A stretch of DNA of 64,000 nucleotides from Chionoecetes opilio. Taxonomy: Eukaryota; Arthropoda; Malacostraca; Decapoda; Majidae. The position numbers and the translations under genes were made by a program. The notes under the pieces are model-generated. The model made no database searches and was not told the origin of the DNA. It saw nothing but the letters and a program-made list of their open reading frames with translations. Positions 22,800-32,786 of this stretch are shown piece after piece (positions within the stretch are counted from its first letter, which is position 1; each line of letters opens with the position of its first letter). The DNA lies in the NCBI GenBank assembly GCA_016584305.1, contig JACEEZ010013541.1:42501-106500 (forward strand). The letters run 5' to 3'.

Positions 22800-23230
22800 A
22801 TGGATCTCTTTGATCTGACGAAGGAGGAAAGGAAGAGGAGGAAGGAGGAAAGGAGAGGAGGAAGACAGCATGGAGGAGGAGGATTTGGAGTTGATAGTTG
22901 TGGGAAAACTGAGGACGAAAAGGTGGTCGAAATGGTAGTAGGAGGTGTTAAGTTTTATATTGATGTTTTAAAAGGAAATGTCGAAGGAGGAGTAAGACAG
23001 CATGTAAGAGAATGATTACATTTTAGGAGTTAATGGTTGTGGGAAAGCTGAGGACGAAAAGGTGGTCGAAGTGGTAGTAGTAGTAGGTGTTAGTTTTATA
23101 GTGTTGATTTAAAAGGAAATGTTGAAGGAGGAGTGTAGGAAGGAGGGAATAGGGACGAGAGCATGGAGGACGAGGAGGAGTATTACATTTTAGGAGTTAA
23201 TGGTTGTGGTAAAACTGAGGACGCAATGGT
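22800..23230 (+). CDS. Small unrecognised ORF in a threefold repeat
   Basis: An ATG at 22800 opens 71 codons beginning MDLFDLTKEERKRRKEERRG. The module with GVDSCGKTEDEKVVEMVV recurs twice downstream as GVNGCGKAEDEKVVEVVV (near 23030) and GVNGCGKTED (near 23197), separated by stops or frameshifts. The spacing is about 150-185 bp. The GxxxCGKT phrase looks like a nucleotide-binding loop but is too short to conclude that. Stop codons in copies 2 and 3 argue that this is a decaying repeat. I do not recognise the family. Confidence 0.3.
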
Positions 23231-23257
23231 AGTAGTAGTGATGGTAACGATGAAGAG

Positions 23258-23901
23258 TTAAGGCCCGTCCACACTATGCCTCACAGCCCCGCGCACTGTT
23301 AGTGGTGGAGTTGAAAATCGAGGTTTTCAACACCGCGCGCGTCGTGCGGAGCGAATCCAACCCTTCCCGATTCGAGGGACGTGTTGTAGTAGCCCAGTGC
23401 TGCCCTAGTGATGGTATTATCAAACTACCAGATGAATAAGATGATATTTAGGAAGACTGAACATACCATCATCTTCACGAGACATTACTGCGTGTCATGA
23501 ATATAAATAAATTACAGTATACTATAGCAAGAATAACATAATGATACCAAAGCCAAATAGTGCATCAAATTTTTTTCCTCTCTCACCTTTTTTTATTCAA
23601 CTCCTTGTTATTCATTTAATTTTTCTTGCATTGCATTTTTATTTACTGTCTCGGAAGCAACACACTTTTCCGAGTCTGACGGTATATGATAAGTCTCAAT
23701 GCAACAATATTTAGGTGGTCAAAAATTGAAATGAACATCAATCAATCTTGTGATTGATTGTGGTCGTGTGGTCGTGGCCATGTGGTCGCCTCCCCGCCAT
23801 GGCGTTGAGGCACAGTCTGGACGCGCGGGTGGTATTTCAACACATCCACCTGCCTCGTGTATCTACGCATGAGGCACATTAACAGTGTGGACGGGGCTTT
23901 A
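23258..23901. mobile_element. PIF/Harbinger-like MITE
   Basis: Terminal inverted repeats are aggcccgtccacact (from 23261) and, at the right, agtgtggacggggct (to 23898), flanked on both sides by TTA (23258-23260 and 23899-23901). A 3-bp TTA target duplication is the habit of PIF/Harbinger elements. An inner inverted match is tgcctca / tgaggca. The roughly 640-bp inside has no ORF of note, so it is non-autonomous. Confidence 0.75.
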
Positions 23902-24215
23902 GGAAGGGATAGTATTACAAAGGTTTAATTAGATGAACGAAGATGAGTTAGAGAAATATGATAGATAAAAGGAATAAAGGGAAACTATAAAACGAACAGG
24001 ATAAAATGAAGGAGAAGGAGAAAAAGTAAGGAAAGAGAAGGGAGGAATGACCGAAGAAGAAAAATAGAAACAAAGAAACATGAAAATAAGGACAACGAAG
24101 GTGACTGATGAAAAATAAAAAGGAGAGAAGAGTAAAGAGAGGGAAGTAAGGACGTCATAAGAGAAAGCAAGAGAAAAAAACCCCAGGAAAATGAGTCTAT
24201 ACGAAAGAGGCAGAA
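23902..24215. other. A/G-rich stretch, no gene
   Basis: Purine-rich (gaagaaaa, ggagaagg) low-complexity sequence. The minus-strand Leu/Ser/Phe ORF is an artefact. Confidence 0.6.
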
Positions 24216-24281
24216 GGTCGTGAGTGTGTGTGTGTGTGTGACTGTGTGTGTGGGGGAGGGGTGAGAGGGTGGGGGAGTGTC

Positions 24282-24325
<44 letters not shown>

Positions 24326-24516
24326 GTGTGTGTGTGTGTGTGCGTGCGTGCGTGTGCGTGTGTTGGTGGGGGTGTTTACAGGGATGAGAGTGAGAGGGAA
24401 ATGAGTGGCACTTGAAACATTGTGATGGTGATGATAGTGCGTCGGCGACCCGGAAAAAAAAGAAGAGAAAACTCCCATTGCAATATCCCTTTTGAGTACG
24501 TTAATTGTTGTGTGTG

Positions 24517-24598
<82 letters not shown>

Positions 24599-24605
24599 AG
24601 AGATG
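24215..24605. repeat. (TG)n and (GA)n microsatellites
   Basis: TG run at 24220-24365 with GCGTGCG variants, then a short spacer, then a GA run at 24519-24602. Confidence 0.96.
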
Positions 24606-24869
24606 CAGTAGTCCGTATATTGCTGATAGCCGAGCAAGGGAGTTTTGTGAACGGTAAATTGCATGCGCTCCGCTTTGTTTGCTATTAAATAACCTGTGTT
24701 TATATATATATATTTTTAAGAGGGTGTTTATCTAACCCTCCTGACGACCCGACTTGGACAGCGAGAATGAGAATGTAAATAAGAAAAGTGAAATAAGTTA
24801 ATAGATCAAAAAGTAAATATGAGGAATTATTGGTGTAGTCATAGACCACTATACTATATGTTCTTTATA

Positions 24870-25030
24870 GTTTTCGTAGTGTAGTGGTTATCACGTGCGC
24901 CTCACACGCGCAAGGTCCCCGGTTCGATCCCGGGCGAAAACACGAGTAATTTTTACAGGAACTACCTCATGTAGGTCTCACGGCCTCTTGTAGCTTCTTT
25001 ATTTTCTTATGATCTTATGTTCTTATATTA
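24870..25030 (+). mobile_element. tRNA-Val(CAC)-derived SINE
   Basis: Bases 24870-24942 fold as a complete tRNA: acceptor GTTTTCG/CGAAAAC, anticodon stem TGCGC/GCGCA with loop CTCACAC (anticodon CAC, valine), and T arm CCCGG-TTCGATC-CCGGG. A-box (TAGTGTAGTGG) and B-box (GGTTCGATCC) are intact, so Pol III transcription is plausible. Directly after it comes ttttacaggaactacctcat, then ggcctcttgtagcttctttatt and a cttatgttcttat tail. That tail is shared with the LINE end at 52727-52795, which makes this a SINE and not a stand-alone tRNA gene. An inverted second copy lies at 26190-26335. Confidence 0.88.
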
Positions 25031-25045
25031 CTGTTGTTTATAGGA

Positions 25046-25231
25046 AGCAGTTTTTTTATGGTTCTTGCCTAGATTTGTCTCTCATTACCTCTTGTGTATT
25101 ACATTCGTGTTATAGGAAGTGTTTTAGTATACTATAGTATACTAAAACACTTCCTATAACACGAATGTAATACACAAGAGGTAATGAGAGAGACTGTATA
25201 GCAAATATAGGCAAGAACCATAAAAAAATAT
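25046..25231. mobile_element. Long palindrome (foldback MITE), copy 1
   Basis: A perfect 112-bp palindrome at 25079-25190 is centred on ctatag at 25132-25137. Imperfect complementarity extends outward to tatggttcttgcctag / ataggcaagaaccata. No spacer separates the arms. The same palindrome recurs at 25985-26165. Confidence 0.93.
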
Positions 25232-25372
25232 AGTGATATTAAAACTCCCAAACTAAATTGGCCTACCCCTCTGTTTTTATTTTATTCTCTTACTGTCTTC
25301 CTTATAGGGACTGCCAACTAAGCGGGCTTTGTGTTACCCATTTTTGTTGTGCCCTTGGCCAGTTCCTTGTGA

Positions 25373-25409
<37 letters not shown>

Positions 25410-25487
25410 TATATAGTGGTCTATGGTGTAGTGTAATATTTCTTTTCGGTTCTGTAATAATAGTTTTTATGTTTGTAATATTTATGA
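25232..25487. other. Unassigned stretch with poly(A)
   Basis: AT-rich spacer containing a run of about 31 A near 25377. No gene. The poly(A) may be the tail of an unrecognised retroposon, but I see no body for it. Confidence 0.5.
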
Positions 25488-25740
25488 CTTTATTACCTCC
25501 GCCAACGAAGTTGGAGGGGTTATGTTTTCACCCCGATCTGTCTGTCTGTCTGTCTGTCTGTTTGTTAGTGTACAGGATTTCTCGAAAAGTTACGAATAGA
25601 TTTGGATCAAACTCGGTATACCAAGTCTATTTGGTATAAGGAAGAACAGATTTAATTTTGGATGAAATCTATTGACAACTGTTGCCATGGCAACCAATTG
25701 ATGAAATATTCGGCCGGAGGTATGCGCTCATACTGAGTGC

Positions 25741-25800
<60 letters not shown>

Positions 25801-25860
25801 ATATATTATATATTTAATTGATGAAATATTCGGGCGGAGGTATGCGCTCTACTGAGTGCC
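25488..25860 (+). repeat. Dispersed 'ttacctccgccaacgaag' repeat with TA expansion
   Basis: The sequence from attacctccgccaacgaagt through the (GTCT)n run to ggaggtatgcgctc..actgagtgc is, as I recall it, a short interspersed repeat seen in many aquatic invertebrates. It carries no ORF. A (TA)n run (25747-25815) separates two direct copies of aattgatgaaatattcgg + cggaggtatgcgctc (25694 and 25816), so the end has been duplicated around the TA run. Confidence 0.65.
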
Positions 25861-25984
25861 CCCCCCCCCAGTTTTGTTTATGTTACGTTATGTTTTTGTT
25901 GCTTACTCTTTTTTTATCTTCCTATATTAATCACTTGAAGTGTAATAAAACCATTACATAAATCCTCCCTCGCTGATCCCCTGG

Positions 25985-26165
25985 TTCTTGCCTATGATTT
26001 GCTGTACAGTCTCTCTCATTACCTCTTGTGTATTACATTCGTGTTATAGGAAGTGTTTTAGTATACTATAGTATACTAAAACACTTCCTATAACACGAAT
26101 GTTATACACAAGAGGTAATGAGAGAGACTGAATAGCAAATCATAGGCAAGAACCATAAAAAAATG
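25985..26165. mobile_element. Long palindrome (foldback MITE), copy 2
   Basis: Same palindrome as 25046-25231, centred on ctatag at 26066-26071. One mismatch is seen (attacattcg / cgaatgttat). Outer ends are ctggttcttgcctatgattt and aaatcataggcaagaaccat. Confidence 0.93.
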
Positions 26166-26189
26166 CTTCCTATAAACAACAGTAATATA

Positions 26190-26335
26190 AGAACATAAGA
26201 ACATAAGGAAGCTACAAGAGGCCGTGAGACCTACACGAGCTAGTTCCTGTAAAAATTACTCGTGTTTTCGCCCGGGATCGAACCGGGGACCTTGCGCGTG
26301 TGAGGCGCACGTGATAACCACTACACTACGAAAAC
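26190..26335 (-). mobile_element. tRNA-Val(CAC)-derived SINE, inverted copy
   Basis: Reverse complement of the SINE at 24870. The tRNA part is 26335-26263, with the same CAC anticodon and intact acceptor, anticodon and T stems. The tail reads ggaactagctcgtgtaggtc and then ggcctcttgtagcttcctta on the minus strand. Together with the palindromes it makes 24866-26335 a large inverted repeat with arms of about 375 bp. Confidence 0.88.
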
Positions 26336-26552
26336 TATAAATAATATATAGATGTAAATATAAATAACTAAATATAGAGAGATACGTAAGTGTATCCTGT
26401 GTAGGGTAGAAATAGCATGCAGAATATAATATTGTTTATTTTGTGTATTACATATGGAAGTACGTTGTTTAAAATGGTAGGCTGCATCATTTCAGTTCTT
26501 GGGTTGGTAACTTATCATATTTTACTCTTGTTTGTCTAAGATTCCAGACTAG
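26336..26552. other. AT-rich spacer
   Basis: Nothing recognised between the SINE and the satellite. Confidence 0.5.
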
Positions 26553-28908
26553 ATCTCAATATCTTTCTTATTCCTTGTTTTGTGGGCTGATATAGACTAC
26601 TGGTGGGTCGAAAACGTCAATATCTTTTTTATTCCTTGTTTTGTGGGCTGATATAGACTACTGGTGGGTCGAAAACGTCAATATCTTTCTTATTCCTTGT
26701 TTTGTGGGCTGATATAGACTACTGGTGGGTCGAAAACGTCAATATCTTTCTTATTCCTTGTTTTGTGGGCTGGTATAGACTACTGGTGGGTCGAAAACGT
26801 CAATATCTTTCTTATTCCTTGTTTTGTGGGCTGATATAGACTACTGGTGGGTCGAAAACGTCAATATCTTTCTTATTTCTTGTTTTGTGGGCTGGTATAG
26901 ACTACTGGTGGGTCGAAAACGTCAATATCTTTCTTATTCCTTGTTTTGTGGGCTGGTATAGACTACTGGTGGGTCGAAAACGTCAATATCTTTCTTATTC
27001 CTTGTTTTGTGGGCTGGCATACTGGTGGGTCGAAAACGTCAATATCTTTCTTATTCCTTGTTTTGTGGGCTGGTATAGACTACTGGTGGGTCGAAAACGT
27101 CAATATCTTTCTTATTCCTTGTTTTGTGGGCTGATATAGACTACTGGTGGGTCGAAAACGTCAATATCTTTCTTATTCCTTGTTTTGTCGGCTGGCATAC
27201 TGGTGGGTCGAAAACGTCAATATCTTTTTTATTCCTTGTTTTGTGGGCTGGCATACTGGTGGGTCGAAAACGTCAATATCTTTTTTATTCCTTGTTTTGT
27301 GGGCTGGTATAGACTACTGTTGGGTCGAAAACGTCAATATCTTTTTTATTCCTTGTTTTGTGGGCTGGTATAGACTACTGTTGGGTCGAAAACGTCAATA
27401 TCTTTTTTATTCCTTGTTTTGTGGGCTGGCATACTGGTGGGTCGAAAACGTCAATATCTTTCTTATTCCTTGTTTTGTGGGCTGATATAGACTACTGGTG
27501 GGTCGAAAACGTCAATATCTTTCTTATTCCTTGTTTTGTGGGCTGGCATACTGGTGGGTCGAAAACGTCAATATCTTTCTTATTCCTTGTTTTGTGGGCT
27601 GATATAGACTACTGGTGGGTCGAAAACGTCAATATCTTTCTTATTCCTTGTTATGTGGGCTGGCATACTGGTGGGTCGAAAACGTCAATATCTTTCTTAT
27701 TCCTTGTTTTGTGGGCTGGCATACTGGTGGGTCGAAAACGTCAATATCTTTCTTATTCCTTGTTTTGTGGGCTGATATAGACTACTGGTGGGTCGAAAAC
27801 GTCAATATCTTTCTTATTCCTTGTTTGTGGGCTGGCATACTGGTGGGTCGAAAACGTCAATATCTTTTTTATTCCTTGTTTTGTGGGCTGATATAGACTA
27901 CTGGTGGGTCGAAAACGTCAATATCTTTCTTATTCCTTGTTTTGTGGGCTGGCATACTGGTGGGTCGAAAACGTCAATATCTTTCTTATTCCTTGTTTTG
28001 TGAGCTGGTATACTGGTGGGTCGAAAACGTCAATATCTTTCTTATTCCTTGTTTTGTGGGCTGGCATACTGGTGGGTCGAAAACGTCAATATCTTTCTTA
28101 TTCCTTGTTTTGTGGGCTGGCATACTGGTGGGTCGAAAACGTCAATATCTTTCTTATTCCTTGTTTTGTGGGCTGATATAGACTACTGGTGGGTCGAAAA
28201 CGTCAATATCTTTTTTATTCCTTGTTTTGTGGGCTGGTATAGACTACTGTTGGGTCGAAAACGTCAATATCTTTTTTATTCCTTGTTTTGTGGGCTGGTA
28301 TAGACTACTGTTGGGTCGAAAACGTCAATATCTTTTTTATTCCTTGTTTTGTGGGCTGGTATAGACTACTGTTGGGTCGAAAACGTCAATATCTTTTTTA
28401 TTCCTTGTTTTGTGGGCTGGCATACTGGTGGGTCGAAAACGTCAATATCTTTCTTATTCCTTGTTTTGTGGGCTGATATAGACTACTGGTGGGTCGAAAA
28501 CGTCAATATCTTTCTTATTCCTTGTTTTGTGGGCTGGTATAGACTACTGGTGGGTCGAAAACATCAATATCTTTTTTATTCCTTGTTTTGTGGGCTGGCA
28601 TACTGGTGGGTCGAAAACGTCAATATCTTTCTTATTCCTTGTTTTGTGGGCTGATATAGACTACTGGTGGGTCGAAAACGTCAATATCTTTCTTATTCCT
28701 TGTTTTGTGGGCTGATATAGACTACAGGTGGGTCGAAAACGTCAATATCTTTCTTATTCCTTGTTTTGTGGGCTGATATAGACTACTGGTGGGTCGAAAA
28801 CGTCAATATCTTTTTTATTCCTTGTTTTGTGGGCTGGCATACTGGTGGGTCGAAAACGTCAATATCTTTCTTATTCCTTGTTTTGTGGGCTGGTATACTG
28901 GTGGGTCG
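26553..28908 (+). repeat. 61/56-bp satellite array, block 1
   Basis: About 40 units of caatatctttcttattcctt + gttttgtgggctgatataga + ctactggtgggtcgaaaacgt (61 bp). A shorter variant drops 5 bp (ggctggcatactggtggg). Sequence variants (gatata/ggtata/ggcata; ctgttggg; tttttt) are shuffled between units. Because 61 and 56 both shift the frame, open frames occur in all three plus phases; this is not a protein. Confidence 0.97.
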
Positions 28909-29001
28909 AAGTTTCAGTATACTTGATGCTCCTCAGAGTAATAAGCGGCTTAAACATAGGACCGCAAAAGAGTCGCGGTCTTGTAAACAGGAACACAATA
29001 T
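28909..29001 (+). repeat. Satellite end-block, copy 1
   Basis: About 91 bp beginning gtttcagtatacttgatgct and ending gtaaacaggaacacaata. It interrupts the satellite here and recurs, identically as far as I can see, at 29438-29528 where the array truly ends. Confidence 0.9.
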
Positions 29002-29437
29002 GGCTGATATAGACTACTGGTGGGTCGAAAACGTCAATATCTTTTTTATTCCTTGTTTTGTGGGCTGGTATAGACTACTGGTGGGTCGAAAACGTCAATA
29101 TCTTTCTTATACCTTGTTTTGTGGGCTGGCATACTGGTGGGTCGAAAACGTCAATATCTTTCTTATTCCTTGTTTTGTGGGCTGGCATACTGGTGGGTCG
29201 AAAACGTCAATATCTTTCTTATTCCTTGTTTTGTGGGCTGGTATAGACTACTGTTGGGTCGAAAAACGTCAATATCTTTCTTATTCCTTGTTTTGTGGGC
29301 TGGTATACTGGTGGGTCGAAAACGTCAATATCTTTCTTATTCCTTGTTTTGTGGGCTGGTATAGACTACTGTTGGGTCGAAAAACGTCAATATCTTTCTT
29401 ATTCCTTGTTTTGTGGGCTGGTATACTGGTGGGTCGA
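29002..29437 (+). repeat. 61/56-bp satellite array, block 2
   Basis: About 7 more units, two of them with an extra A (gtcgaaaaacgtc). Both blocks finish with the same partial unit ggtatactggtgggtcgaa followed by the end-block. Confidence 0.95.
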
Positions 29438-29528
29438 AGTTTCAGTATACTTGATGCTCCTCAGAGTAATAAGCGGCTTAAACATAGGACCGCAAAAGAG
29501 TCGCGGTCTTGTAAACAGGAACACAATA
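29438..29528 (+). repeat. Satellite end-block, copy 2
   Basis: Second copy of 28909-29001. After it comes a CACCAC run and non-satellite sequence, so this is the natural edge of the array. Confidence 0.9.
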
Positions 29529-29735
29529 GCACGTCACCACCACCACCACCACACGGCATCTTAGGAATGTTGATAAAGAAAATAATAAGCCAGTCAGCCT
29601 TTTTCTTTCTTCCCCCTCTCCGTCTACACCTCATTTTTTGCTGTTGTTATTTCTCCTCCACTTGTTCTTCCTCCTCTTCCTTTTCTCCAATCTGCTCCAC
29701 CTCTTCTTCTTCTTTTTTTCTTCTCTCTTTTTTTG

Positions 29736-30650
<915 letters not shown>

Positions 30651-30859
30651 ATCTATCTATCTATCTTGCCCCTTTCACCATATCTTACCAACTACAACAC
30701 CAGCAAAAATGAAACATACAATCAGATAAGATACAATACATACAAACACCTACATACATACATACATACAGAAACTCTACAAACCCCATCCTACATCGAC
30801 ATTACATACATACAGACATACCTCTGAGCAAAACGTACTATTCCTCCTCCTTCTTTCTT
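30651..30859. other. Simple-repeat-flanked spacer
   Basis: TATC and ACATACAT short repeats; no gene. Confidence 0.6.
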
Positions 30860-31300
30860 CCTTTCCCTCCCTTTTTTCCCTTTCTCCAAAAAACCCCCAA
30901 ATTTTAAAACTTTTTTATAAGAAAAAAAGGTGTCAAAAACTTAAAAATTTAATGGTCCCCCACAACTGTGGGTTGCCGGTACAGAGGCTGTGCCAATCCT
31001 CATTTGGGGGGTGTTTTCTCCCCCGCCCCTTAAAAAAAAAACCCCAAAAATTTTAAAAAGAAAAACAATAAAAATATTTAAACATCTAGCTTTTTTCAAA
31101 CAAAGGGATTAAAAAAGGGTTACATTTAACTTCTTAATTAAGGCCCCCAATTTTTGAGCATTCTGGGGGGTGGGCCCCCTTTGAAAAGAACGTTACGTAA
31201 AGAATCCCCCATTTTTTTAAAAGTTTCAAATACTTTTGGGGCCTTTACTCCTATTATTATTTCTCCCCCCTTCCTTTCACCATCACCAAACTCCCAAACC
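30860..31300 (+). repeat. Mangled copy of the neighbouring LINE end
   Basis: Phrases such as aatggtcccccacaactgtgggttgccggt and gcattctggggggtgggccc track, with deletions and homopolymer growth, the clean text at 29896 (tatggtccccatcacactgtgg) and 30534-30560 (tgcatggggggtgcgccctt). The final tttcaccatcaccaaactc corresponds to 30670-30700. It reads like the same element with a poor consensus, not a natural mutation pattern. Confidence 0.7.
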
Positions 31301-32755
31301 CCGTTTTAAAAAATTTGTTCACCGTTGTTTAATTAATTTAAAAATTTCCCTAACAAAAAGGAAATAAAAAAAAAAAAAAAAAAAAAGAACCAAGGAAAAT
31401 TTTTAAAAAAAAGGGGGGGCCGCGATCCCCAATTAAACCTTTTTAAATTATTTTCCTTTTCCCCCCCAACAAAGGGCCTTTCCACACCAATACCTAAGGG
31501 GAAAAAAATTTACGGAAAAAATTTCAGAACATTTTTCAGGCCCCCCCCCAGAAACCCCCTTTTCACAGTTGGGGTTGCTGGTGCGGGGGGGGGTGGGCTT
31601 TCCCCCTCCTAAAAGCAAAAAAAATTGAGAAAAGGCCCCCGGGCCCCCTTTTACCACCCTTCCTCCAAAATTTCCTCCCTCGGGGCTCCGCCCCCTTTTT
31701 GGGCCCCAGATTTTATACCCAACACGGGAAAAGGGAAATTGGAAAAAAAGGAAAAAACCCCAAAAAAGGAAAGAGGAGAAAAAAAAAAAGAAGAGGGGAA
31801 AAAAGAAAGAAGAAGGGGGGGGGGGGCCCCCCCCGAATCTCCAATATAAAACCTTTTATTCCCATTAAACTTTCCCCCCCAAAGGTGGCCCCGACACCTT
31901 TTTGCCCAGAAAAATTCAATAATTTGAATAAAGCCTCCCTTTTTTAAGGGGCATGAGGGCCCCCGACCAGTCACCCTTCCACCCAACAAAATAAATTTTC
32001 TGTACGGAGTTAGAACCCTTTTCGGGGAGGGGGGATCCCAGAGGGGGGTGGGCCCTTCTAACTGAACATAAAAATAAAACAAAAAGGGGCCCGCGAGGCC
32101 TCCGGGGGGGTTCTGTCCCCCCCCTATCCACCTTTTCCCCCCCTCCTGCCTTCCCCCCCTCTTTAAAGGTCCCAAAGACTCCGCTAAACCCTGTTACAAA
32201 ATTCTTCTCACCCCCTTTTGGAACCGTTTTTTTTTTTTCCCCCTTTCAAATCACCTTTTCCAGTTGCCCGTTCTTCTTGTTTCTACCCTTTAAAAAACCC
32301 TAAAACTTTCCTACCCCTCCTTTTATAACCCCTTTAAAACCATTTAAAAAATTCCCAAAATTCCTTACCTCGTCGCCATGAGGTTTTTTTTAAAACCAAC
32401 CCCTCCATAACAAAAAGACGCATCCTTATCTTTTGGTCATCCTTTCTCATTTTCAAACAAAGTATACCCCTGAATATGGAGAAAAACTAAATTCTTTTTC
32501 GGGAAAAAGTTTTTTTCTTTTTTTTTTAAATTTTGGAAATAATCCTTTTTCTTTTAACATTTTTCCCCCGCGCCTTTTAAAAGTGGTCATGGGGGGGGGA
32601 GAAAGGGAAAAAAAAAAATTTTGAAAATTTTTTTAAAAATTTTTCAATTCTAAAACCTATGCATATTTTTTTTCAATTCAAGGGTAAATTTTGGGGTTTT
32701 AGGGACTTAATGAAACTTTTTAAAAAAATTTTTTTTTTTAACCCAAAAAATACAC

Positions 32756-32786
<31 letters not shown>

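Noticed and set aside
24870..24942. Functional tRNA-Val(CAC) gene
   Set aside because: Cloverleaf is intact, but it is followed by the LINE-type tail and exists as an inverted duplicate, so a SINE is the better call. A real gene is not fully excluded.
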